From contig CAZGLL010000025.1 in assembly GCA_964526225.1 (NCBI GenBank), positions 1 to 21,775 on the forward strand: 21,775 nt of DNA, given 5' to 3'. The stretch is from DRYM01 sp964526225. GTDB lineage: Archaea > Thermoproteota > Thermoprotei_A > EX4484-217-1. The notes beneath the pieces were generated by a model. That model ran no database searches. It was given only the letters and a program-made list of their open reading frames with translations, and was not told the DNA's origin. Of the stretch, positions 1-5,819 are shown piece after piece (within the stretch, counting starts at the first letter, position 1; each line of letters begins with the position of its first letter). Both the position numbers and the translations under genes were made by a program.

Positions 1-59
1 CTTTTTCAAGCCGCTTTTCAAAACCCTTTTATTTTCCCTTCTCCAAGATCTTTTTGGTG

Positions 60-324
60 GTGAAAAGAAACGGTTAAAGTAACGTATTCTGAACTTGAAA
101 ACTACGTTAAGAAGCTTCTTCAAAACAAAGGACACTTAGTAATTAGAGGCAAAAAAGACCGGATAATCATCAAAAACAACGGTGAAAAGGTAACAATAAA
201 ATACATGGGAATAGAGAAGGAAATACCTCTAGAAGAAAACACATTCAACCAAATAATGGAGCTAATAAACAAAATAGCTTACAGACCCTTCGTAATCTAC
301 CTAAGAGACACAATAATTCTATAA
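60..324 (+). pseudogene. Small hypothetical protein gene with a frameshift just after its start
   Basis: A convincing coding frame runs from 64 to the TAA at 322-324, about 86 codons, starting KETVKVTYSELENYVKK and ending VIYLRDTIIL. It has no ATG, GTG or TTG near its beginning and is closed upstream by TGA at 61-63. A GTG at 60-62 would be a natural start, but it is one base out of frame: with one A fewer in the A-run at 63-66 it would read GTG AAA GAA ACG straight into the frame. The gene is therefore either inactivated by a one-base insertion, a sequencing error, or translated by slippage on the A-run. The only in-frame ATG (205) would give a 39-residue product. The protein family is not recognised; alternating charged and beta-strand-like residues suggest a small soluble protein. 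Confidence 0.5.
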
Positions 325-353
325 AGAGATTTAATTATGCGATTGCGTTAAAA

Positions 354-548
354 ATGAAATCTATAGAAAATATTTTATGAAAATTATTAAGAAGAAAGCT
401 TAGAACTAATGGATGTTATATTTACGAAGATATATAGTTAGGAATAATAGAAAGTGCTTAGAAAAGTTTAGTGAAAAATATAGTTTTGAAAACGGATTTG
501 CCGAATCCTATAATCTATGTAATACTTTCTCTTCAATAGTCTGTTTAA
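354..548 (+). pseudogene. Possible decayed ORF with several in-frame stops
   Basis: The stretch 325-740 has no convincing intact gene. In the frame of ATG 354 the translation looks protein-like but is broken by stops at 378 (TGA), 435 (TAG), 459 (TAG), 537 (TAG) and 546 (TAA). The pieces between them read KLLRRKLRTNGCYIYEDI, LGIIESA and SLVKNIVLKTDLPNPIIY. A 62-codon ORF in another frame (413-601) covers the same DNA but has biased, unconvincing composition, so I do not call it. This suggests a dead gene in an eroding element, but the evidence is only the look of the translated pieces. No family is recognised. Confidence 0.3.
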
Positions 549-655
549 GAAATCGACTGGTAGCTAAAGAAATCATTCATAATATTAAGAGGAATACTTA
601 AAATAAATTTAGTTTGACTACTATCAAGTATTGTTTCCTTAATTTTCCGTTGGGT

Positions 656-670
656 TTAAATTTTTAAAAA
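656..670 (+). promoter_or_regulatory. TATA-like promoter element upstream of the V4R gene
   Basis: An AT-only block (tttaaatttttaaaa, roughly 655-669) sits about 80 bases before the start at 741. Archaeal transcripts usually start about 25 bases after the TATA box, so a start near 690 and a leader of about 50 bases would be expected. The leader contains ATGs at 694 and 708 that open only short frames. Confidence 0.4.
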
Positions 671-740
671 AGATAATACCATACTTGGTGTTTATGGAGG
701 GCCTAAATGCTTCTAGACATTAAAGGTCTATGGTGGGAAT

Positions 741-1541
741 ATGTTGTTACCTTCTTTCGAACTAGGTAACTTTGTTTGGGAACCCAATAAATATGTCGTA
801 TGTTTTAACATGTTATTTGATAGAGAAGCACAGTATAAGCACGGCATTTTAACTTCGCTGTCCAAGATATTCTCAGATAGGGGAATACCAATATTATCTA
901 TTAAAACAACAATTTCAATAAAAGAAAACGCTGTTAGATTAACATTGTTTGCCGATTTCTCACAACATAGAAATCTTCTCAGAGAGGTAGAGAATCATAT
1001 TAGAGGTTTGAACTATATTAAAGATATTAAAGTTATTGAACCATTATTTAACGGTATAACAGTAGATACCACATATACCTATCTAACGTTCACCGGTGAA
1101 AGAGCAATTGTTCTCAGAAAACCTCTCTTTGAAGGATTAATTAAAGGTGTAAGAGAAAAATTCGATGAATCAGGTAAAACATTTCTTTACCATGTAGGTT
1201 TTATACTTGGTCAGAAAGCATATAAAACCCAAAGCGAAATTGTTAGAAAAGCCCATGGAAGTATAAAGGAAACTGTTTTGTTCACTGAAGAACTCTTTAA
1301 GCAAGTCGGATTCGGTATTTTAAAAGTATCTGAACTTGACTTATTAAACAAGAGAGCTACTATCGAAATTCACAACTCTTTTGAATGCGAACTTTTTAAA
1401 GGATCAAAAAAGCCAGAAAGCCATCTCATCAGAGGATTAATTGCTGGATTCATGTCCGCGTTTTTCAGAATCAAAGTAAGCGCTTCTGAAGTAAAATGCA
1501 TTGCTAAAGGAGACCCTTATTGCCTATTCTTAGTAGGGTAA
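741..1541 (+). CDS. ACT-like/V4R domain protein, putative ligand-binding regulator
   Basis: A 266-residue protein with two parts. Residues about 18-95 have the beta-alpha-beta rhythm of an ACT-like regulatory fold (VCFNMLFDREAQYKHGILTSL, then a second half ending YIKDIKVIEP). Residues about 115-266 match the V4R (4-vinyl reductase) small-molecule-binding domain, including the typical C-terminal signature CIAKGDPYCLFLVG and an upstream ECELFKG segment whose cysteines could bind metal or ligand. V4R proteins are thought to sense small hydrophobic ligands or act as adaptors, and archaeal ones often accompany regulators. No DNA-binding domain is visible, so it may act through a partner. Start: ATG 741 is preceded by GGTGGGA; ATGs at 694 and 708 are out of frame. 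It is the best-preserved soluble protein of the element and stands alone. Confidence 0.75.
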   Translation: MLLPSFELGNFVWEPNKYVVCFNMLFDREAQYKHGILTSLSKIFSDRGIPILSIKTTISIKENAVRLTLFADFSQHRNLLREVENHIRGLNYIKDIKVIEPLFNGITVDTTYTYLTFTGERAIVLRKPLFEGLIKGVREKFDESGKTFLYHVGFILGQKAYKTQSEIVRKAHGSIKETVLFTEELFKQVGFGILKVSELDLLNKRATIEIHNSFECELFKGSKKPESHLIRGLIAGFMSAFFRIKVSASEVKCIAKGDPYCLFLVG

Positions 1542-1590
1542 ACATTTTGTTTCAAAAGCTAAGTAAAACATTTACCAAAACACAATATCC

Positions 1591-1613
1591 TTTTTCTCCT
1601 ACTTTTATGTTTT
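1591..1613 (+). terminator. T-rich stretch, possible intrinsic terminator of the V4R gene
   Basis: About 50 bases after the V4R stop codon there is a run of T-rich blocks (tttttctcct, acttttatgt, ttt). Archaeal RNA polymerase can terminate on such U-rich tracts without a hairpin. This is suggestive only, because the surrounding DNA is also AT-rich. Confidence 0.35.
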
Positions 1614-1622
1614 AACACAATA

Positions 1623-1728
1623 ATGCAAGTTAAAAGCAGAAAATAAACAGCCAAAGAACTCTTGGAGATAGTGGAGGAAGTATAATGAATGTAAAACACT
1701 ATATCAACTTTAAGTTAGCCGTAATTTA
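1623..1728 (+). other. Short broken reading frames between V4R and the next ORF
   Basis: The interval 1542-2096 holds no intact gene. From ATG 1623 one frame reads MQVKSRK, stop, TAKELLEIVEEV, stop; the second piece looks like an amphipathic helix of a real protein. It overlaps a good Shine-Dalgarno-like GGAGG (1674-1678) followed by ATG 1685, which opens only 14 codons (stop near 1727). The picture is of a gene start cut off by a deletion, running into the tail of the decayed opposite-strand gene at 1715-1986. Confidence 0.3.
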
Positions 1729-1986
1729 GCTTCTCTAATATTTCCTTTACTAAATCTTTATTGATTAATTTGTAATGAGTGTATTTCCGACTTTTATAGG
1801 CGATTTTGATTATTCCTTCGCTAACTAGCTTTACTAGTTTAAGAAAGCTTGCTTCAACACGATACTATTCTCAGCCATATTCTTTAATAAAATCATTTGA
1901 AGAATCCTTCTCTATTTTAACAGAATTTTCTAAGCACCCTTACGTTTTCAGGGAAGTTTCTTTAATGTTTCTTTTAGTGATTGTGT
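1715..1986 (-). pseudogene. Multiply broken hypothetical gene on the minus strand
   Basis: The 3' part reads as a clean protein-like tail on the minus strand, with VEASFLKLVKLVSEGIIKIA followed by YKSRKYTHYKLINK and KEILEKLNYG, ending at the TAA at 1715-1717. Upstream the same frame is interrupted by TAG (1865-1867) and TGA (1871-1873), beyond which EKDSSNDFIKEYG continues. Further upstream the sense passes through two other frames: PENVRVLRKFC at about 1920-1952 and TQSLKETLKKLP at about 1951-1986, each ending in a stop. At least two frameshifts plus two nonsense changes are needed. The basic, helical C-terminal part resembles a winged-helix or similar nucleic-acid-binding region, but I do not recognise the family. 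The plus-strand ORF over the same DNA (1806-2021) is a shadow. Confidence 0.55.
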
Positions 1987-2096
1987 TTATTCATTCATAT
2001 TATCACTTGAGATGTAGTTAATGTGAATATTATTTTAATGATTCTTGGCTTCTCAACATTGGGGAATATGTTTTAAAAATAGCGGCTGTAGCAGCC

Positions 2097-2414
2097 GTGA
2101 ATCAGCTTCTATTAAACGCTTTCAACAAAATGAGTGAGAACGTGCTTTATCCTAATCCCGACTACTTGGGAGACCTCATTGCTCAGGAAATTCTGAAACC
2201 CATTGATAATGTCGATGTAGCTAATGCACCGTATATACAAAATATAAAGTATATACAATCAGATAACAACGACAACATCGACAATATGAATTCTAAATTA
2301 ACTAATATATTACTTTCTATATCAGAAAGTATTCTGTCGAAGACTGTCGAAGACGGTCGAAAACTTCCTTCAACAATGAAATACGATGTTGATTTTAATT
2401 TAATAAATTACTAA
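2097..2414 (+). CDS. Small acidic, Asn/Asp-rich hypothetical protein (uncertain)
   Basis: A 105-codon frame from GTG 2097. The first part (NQLLLNAFNKMSENVLYPNP, then YLGDLIAQEILKP) looks like a folded helical protein; the middle (residues about 48-65) is low-complexity Asn/Asp/Ile with a YIQNIKYIQ repeat; and the tail is encoded partly by a 10-bp tandem repeat. The frame stays open upstream to 2022 (…GEYVLKIAAVAA) with no start codon, so the true 5' end may be lost, and GTG 2097 lies in a small hairpin (cggctg/cagccg). No family is recognised. It may be a truncated gene, or the region may function mainly as DNA, given its repeats. Confidence 0.35.
   Translation: MNQLLLNAFNKMSENVLYPNPDYLGDLIAQEILKPIDNVDVANAPYIQNIKYIQSDNNDNIDNMNSKLTNILLSISESILSKTVEDGRKLPSTMKYDVDFNLINY
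2231..2258 (+). repeat. Pair of perfect 10-bp direct repeats
   Basis: The 10-mer gtatatacaa occurs at 2231-2240 and again at 2249-2258, an 18-base offset. Inside the 2097-2414 frame it encodes the repeated YIQ. Because 18 is a multiple of three, this could be simple protein repetition, or it could be a paired protein-binding site. Confidence 0.5.
2336..2365 (+). repeat. Three tandem 10-bp iteron-like repeats
   Basis: Three head-to-tail copies of a 10-base unit, gtcgaagact (2336-2345), gtcgaagacg (2346-2355) and gtcgaaaact (2356-2365). The 10-base period is not a multiple of three, so it is not a protein-level repeat even though it lies in the 2097-2414 frame, and it is close to one helical turn of DNA. 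This is the geometry of iterons or of a cooperative operator in plasmids. Confidence 0.6.
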
Positions 2415-2418
2415 ATAG

Positions 2419-2435
2419 TTCCGGTATTACCGGAA
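2419..2435. promoter_or_regulatory. Perfect palindrome, candidate operator
   Basis: Eight-base arms ttccggta and taccggaa are separated by a single t. The site starts just after the stop of the 2097 frame and lies about 20 bases upstream of the TATA-like element for the gene at 2504. A compact dyad like this is more typical of a dimeric repressor or activator site than of an archaeal terminator, since no T-run follows. Confidence 0.45.
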
Positions 2436-2454
2436 TAATTAAATGTTTCAAAAA

Positions 2455-2464
2455 CTTTAAATAC
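2455..2464 (+). promoter_or_regulatory. TATA-like element for the small gene at 2504
   Basis: The sequence ctttaaatac is a good archaeal TATA box, about 40-45 bases before ATG 2504, which would give a short leader of about 20 bases. Confidence 0.5.
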
Positions 2465-2503
2465 ATTTTCTGATAAATACTTTTCTCAATAAAACTTGTC
2501 TTG

Positions 2504-2725
2504 ATGATCAGAATGGTTGAAATCTTGGTAAGAAACGCTAAGGGAGAAGCGAAAATAGAAATCCTAGATGAAGCATTAAATAAAATACCTGCGAATGACA
2601 TTGCCGATATAATGCATGAGTTACTTCGATTTGCTCTTGAAGAAAACCCTGTAGAAATAATTGTGGAAACGGAAAAAGAAACAATAAGGGCGAAACTTAC
2701 CGCAGAAAATCTACAACTGAAATAG
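2504..2725 (+). CDS. Small hypothetical protein with helical, acidic core
   Basis: A 73-residue soluble protein: an N-terminal beta-like segment (MVEILVRNAKGEAKIEIL), a helical stretch (NDIADIMHELLRFALEE) and a C-terminal strand pair (EIIVETEKETIRAKL). The frame opens with a TTG at 2501, but ATG 2504 or ATG 2513 is a more likely start; there is no strong Shine-Dalgarno, and the TATA-like element at 2455-2464 suggests a nearly leaderless message. The composition is balanced and coding-like. The family is not recognised. It sits downstream of the palindrome at 2419-2435, so it may be regulated by a dimeric factor binding there. Confidence 0.6.
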   Translation: MIRMVEILVRNAKGEAKIEILDEALNKIPANDIADIMHELLRFALEENPVEIIVETEKETIRAKLTAENLQLK

Positions 2726-2767
2726 CATAAACTCATTTTCCTTATTTTTTGAAATCGCCCTTTCTGA

Positions 2768-2935
2768 CACCCCCCTCTCCCTGGTTTTTCCTGGAAAGCA
2801 GCAAAGCTGACTTTGAAATGGAAAGCGCTTGAAACTTTAGAGTCGGAATCTAAGACCGCTAAGAGAAATTATGGGAAAAGACCGAACAATATATTCAATG
2901 ATTTCAACATTCAGTATGAACTGTTTTTAACTTAA
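2768..2935 (+). pseudogene. Possible 3' remnant of a lost gene
   Basis: In one frame 2768-2935 is open and protein-like, including SWKAAKLTLKWKALETLE, TAKRNYGKRPNNIF and a tail QYELFLT before TAA 2933-2935. It has no ATG or GTG in frame and is closed upstream by TGA at 2765-2767 next to a C-rich run. It could be the C-terminal end of a gene whose front was deleted. Its stop overlaps the stop of the convergent voltage-sensor gene at the palindrome ttaa. No family is recognised. It is a weak call, based on appearance only. Confidence 0.3.
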
Positions 2936-3357
2936 GTTTTCTTCGTGAATTTTAATCTTTTCAATATTCTTTTCGCTTTTTTCACGGCTTTAACCCATTT
3001 TTCTATACTAGCGAAATACTTTGCTTCAAGCTTCATGGTTTTAACCGTTTTCATAGTCTTCACTGTTCTCACAGTTTTCACCACTCTAGCTATCCTCAAG
3101 ATTCTTAGAGCTCTGAGAAATCTGAAGTAAGGTATTACAATTATGATGTCGAACCAATGATGTCTTAAAAACAGCTTCAAATTACCAACTCTCCTATATC
3201 TAACAACCAAGTCTAAAACAAATATAGGAAGTAAACCCAAGTTAATATTGCCACATAGCTCCTCTAAGCTAGGCTCTACAAATCCTAGGATAAAGAAAAA
3301 CAACCACACTACGGTAACCAAATCAACAAAAACATTCCAACCCATCATATTTGTCAT
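2932..3357 (-). CDS. Voltage-sensor-like membrane protein without a pore domain
   Basis: A protein of about 141 residues, all on the scale of one voltage-sensor domain. The apparent segments are S1 (FVDLVTVVWLFFFILGFV), S2 (LLPIFVLDLVVRYRR, with an Asp and Arg facing each other as in S2), S3 (HHWFDIIIVIPYF, with the typical Asp) and S4 starting FRFLRALRILRIARV. No pore helix or selectivity filter such as TVGYG follows. The S4 charge pattern (Arg or Lys at every third residue) continues for 11 positive positions through KTVRTVKTMKTVKTMK, far beyond the 4-7 usual in channels, and ends in a basic amphipathic tail. The frame begins with TTG 3360, but ATG 3357 or ATG 3345 is likelier. The family resemblance is to the ion-transport/VSD superfamily; function (proton channel, sensor or truncated channel) is unknown. 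It lies between gene remnants and the integrase. Confidence 0.6.
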   Translation of the reverse strand: MTNMMGWNVFVDLVTVVWLFFFILGFVEPSLEELCGNINLGLLPIFVLDLVVRYRRVGNLKLFLRHHWFDIIIVIPYFRFLRALRILRIARVVKTVRTVKTMKTVKTMKLEAKYFASIEKWVKAVKKAKRILKRLKFTKKT

Positions 3358-3457
3358 CAAGAAATACTAAACAAAGAAAACCTAATAAAATATAGTTTCT
3401 AGGCAGTGAAAATAAGAGAAGTTTGGTAATGATAGTGTTTATTTTAAAATGCCTTGG

Positions 3458-4408
<951 letters not shown>

Positions 4409-4528
4409 ACCCTATCATTCGTAAACATTAGCACCAGTAATGACCAATAGCGTCTTCTCTTTTTGGCTTTTTATAAAGATGCTGATGTTTGTTATTAGTG
4501 AAAGTGTTTTTATATTCTTTATGAGTAG

Positions 4529-4558
4529 AGTATTACTTTGGTAATACTTAGGTAATAC
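4529..4558. promoter_or_regulatory. Operator-like inverted plus direct repeat
   Basis: A perfect inverted repeat, agtattac (4529-4536) and gtaatact (4541-4548) around tttg, is followed by a further copy, ggtaatac, at 4551-4558. The two ggtaatac copies (4540-4547 and 4551-4558) are 11 bases apart, one helical turn. The cluster lies 20-50 bases upstream of ATG 4578, over the expected promoter of the small membrane protein gene, so a bound protein would control its transcription. Confidence 0.5.
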
Positions 4559-4577
4559 CTTATATGTTGGTGTTGTA

Positions 4578-4718
4578 ATGCCTTCATTAGAGGAAATAAG
4601 TATGTTTATAGGTATTGCGTGGTGGCTTATTGTTTCAGTATCTATTGTGGGAATGCTTGTGTCTCTAATAATTTTCGCTTTATCTAGCAGAGAAGAGAGT
4701 AAAACTATGCGTTATTAA
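4578..4718 (+). CDS. 46-residue single-pass membrane protein
   Basis: A short ORF from ATG 4578 to TAA 4716-4718 encodes an acidic N-terminus (PSLEEISMF), one strongly hydrophobic helix of about 25 residues (beginning IAWWLIVSVSIVGMLVSL) and a charged tail SSREESKTMRY. This is the layout of a single-span membrane protein; no cleavable signal site is evident. It is the first gene to the right of the integration site and is convergent with rpl37e (14-base gap). A palindromic/direct repeat at 4529-4558 sits in its promoter region. The family is not recognised and the gene is easily missed because of its size. Confidence 0.55.
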   Translation: MPSLEEISMFIGIAWWLIVSVSIVGMLVSLIIFALSSREESKTMRY

Positions 4719-4732
4719 AACTGCTAAGAAGT

Positions 4733-4921
4733 TTAAACGATTCTTACTTTGTTTACTTTTTTATTCTGCCATGAATACCTTCTTATTCTTCTTGATCTCC
4801 CATAGCCGCATGCTGCACAGTAGCCTTTTGCCACATTGAAAGAGTGTCTTCCGCATCGGCGGCATCTTATGTGTGTTTTGCTTCTACCATGTTTTCCGAA
4901 TGATGTTGTTCCTTTCACCAT
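4733..4921 (-). CDS. rpl37e: 50S ribosomal protein L37e
   Basis: A 62-residue basic protein matching the full length of archaeal/eukaryotic L37e. It has the family's zinc finger, IRCRRCGRHSFN followed by GYCAACGYGRSRR (two CxxC pairs, residues about 20-40), flanked by Arg/Lys-rich tails that contact 23S rRNA, and the typical start KGTTSFGKHG. The start is ATG 4921 with gaggct upstream. It follows lsm by 42 bases on the same strand, an arrangement conserved in many archaea and expected to be one operon. Confidence 0.95.
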   Translation of the reverse strand: MVKGTTSFGKHGRSKTHIRCRRCGRHSFNVAKGYCAACGYGRSRRIRRYSWQNKKVNKVRIV

Positions 4922-4963
4922 AGCTTTTTAGCCTCTTTCCATAGTATTTACTGTTTTGACGGG

Positions 4964-5203
4964 TTAGGGTGGTATTGGAACTGGGGATATAAGTATTACG
5001 TTGTCACCTCTTATAATTATTGTTCCGAGCTTTCTTGTTTTACCGTTGCTCCTCATTTCTTCTGCTTGTTCAAGAACTAGGTTTAAGTGTTGGTCGTAGC
5101 TTTTAAGTATTCCCCTTACCTCTCTTCCGCCTTTAAGCTTGACTAGAACTAGATTACCTAGTGATTCGCTTAATAGCTTCTTTGCTGAATCTATTGTTGA
5201 CAA
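4964..5203 (-). CDS. lsm: Lsm/Sm-like archaeal RNA-binding protein (SmAP)
   Basis: A 79-residue Sm-fold protein that assembles into a ring and binds U-rich RNA, with roles in RNA processing and turnover. The Sm1 motif is VLVKLKGGREVRGILKSYDQ and the Sm2 motif is IIIRGDNVILISP; the RNA-contacting Asp-His-Asn pattern appears as YDQHLNLVL. The start is TTG 5203 with GGAGG at about 5214-5218. It is the first gene of the lsm-rpl37e operon, and its message probably starts from the symmetrical TATA-like element at 5270-5281, which also faces the divergent PUA-protein gene. Confidence 0.95.
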   Translation of the reverse strand: MSTIDSAKKLLSESLGNLVLVKLKGGREVRGILKSYDQHLNLVLEQAEEMRSNGKTRKLGTIIIRGDNVILISPVPIPP

Positions 5204-5269
5204 ATCTGGAATAACCTCCCTCTATTGTTGTTTAAGTTCTCTCTTTTTCCTTTCCTTAAAATAAGAAAC

Positions 5270-5281
5270 GATATATATAAA
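5270..5281. promoter_or_regulatory. Symmetrical TATA box shared by divergent genes
   Basis: The sequence around gatatatataaag is nearly self-complementary and is the only strong TATA-like element in the 127 bases between lsm and the PUA-protein gene. Its spacing allows transcription starts about 25 bases away on both sides: near 5247 leftward (lsm) and near 5303 rightward. Confidence 0.45.
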
Positions 5282-5330
5282 GTTACTTTAGTTTGAACTT
5301 AAAATCTGAGAAAAAGCTGGGGGTTCATTA

Positions 5331-5819
5331 TTGGGATGTATTAGGCATGCACTTTCAAAGAAGGAACGTAGGAAAATTGTCGAAAAGCTTAAGCAAAGAT
5401 TCCCTAATTTAGAAATTAACGCTAAAACACAAATTGAAATAGGTGTTTGCAACAAGAAAACAATATATTTCGTGAATTCCGAACCCATCGCTTTAAGAAA
5501 TGAAAGCGGTAAACTAATACCTCTTCTAAGATTTATTTATAAAGCCAGCACTACGCTAGGTTTACCGCTTGTTATCGTGGATATGGGTGCTGTTAAGCAC
5601 ATTTTGAATGGCGCCGATATTATGGCTCCAGGTATTGTTAGGATCATAGGTAGCTTCAATAGAGGGGATTTAGCGCTAGTTGTCGATGAAAAGTATGGTA
5701 AGCCATTGGCGGTATGCGAAGCTCTATATTCTTCAGATGAAATCTCCAGAATGAGTAAAGGTAAGGTTCTTAAGAATTTACATTATGTTGGAGATAAGAT
5801 ATGGAAGTTTAAGTTCTAA
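5331..5819 (+). CDS. PUA-domain RNA-binding protein, MCT-1/Tma20-like
   Basis: A 162-residue protein with an N-terminal domain (ALSKKERRKIVEKLKQRFPN) like that of MCTS1/Tma20 and a C-terminal PUA domain carrying the signature GADIMAPGIV (residues about 95-104) and the strand NRGDLALVV. In eukaryotes MCTS1 works with DENR in ribosome recycling and re-initiation; the archaeal role is presumably translation- or RNA-linked. The start must be TTG 5331: the frame is closed by TGA at 5307, no other start lies between, and GGGGG precedes it. Its TAA overlaps the stop of the convergent fttA gene by sharing bases 5817-5818. Confidence 0.8.
   Translation: MGCIRHALSKKERRKIVEKLKQRFPNLEINAKTQIEIGVCNKKTIYFVNSEPIALRNESGKLIPLLRFIYKASTTLGLPLVIVDMGAVKHILNGADIMAPGIVRIIGSFNRGDLALVVDEKYGKPLAVCEALYSSDEISRMSKGKVLKNLHYVGDKIWKFKF

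Noticed and set aside
413..601. 62-codon plus-strand ORF
   Set aside because: It has no promoter or ribosome site and poor composition; another frame over the same DNA looks more protein-like but is broken.
1806..2021. 71-codon plus-strand ORF
   Set aside because: It is antisense to the minus-strand remnant at 1715-1986, which reads as real protein; this ORF's composition is Ser/Phe-rich as expected of a shadow.
2083..2097. Small hairpin cggctg-tag-cagccg as a terminator
   Set aside because: No T-run follows, and it lies within an open frame; probably chance.
2395..2736. 113-codon minus-strand ORF over the small gene at 2504
   Set aside because: Shadow of the plus-strand gene; Ser/Phe/Ile-rich and without family likeness, while the plus frame has balanced composition and a TATA box.
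3000..3120. Tandem DNA repeat (gttttca-type units) as a repeat array
   Set aside because: It is explained by codons of the charged every-third-residue repeat in the voltage-sensor-like protein.
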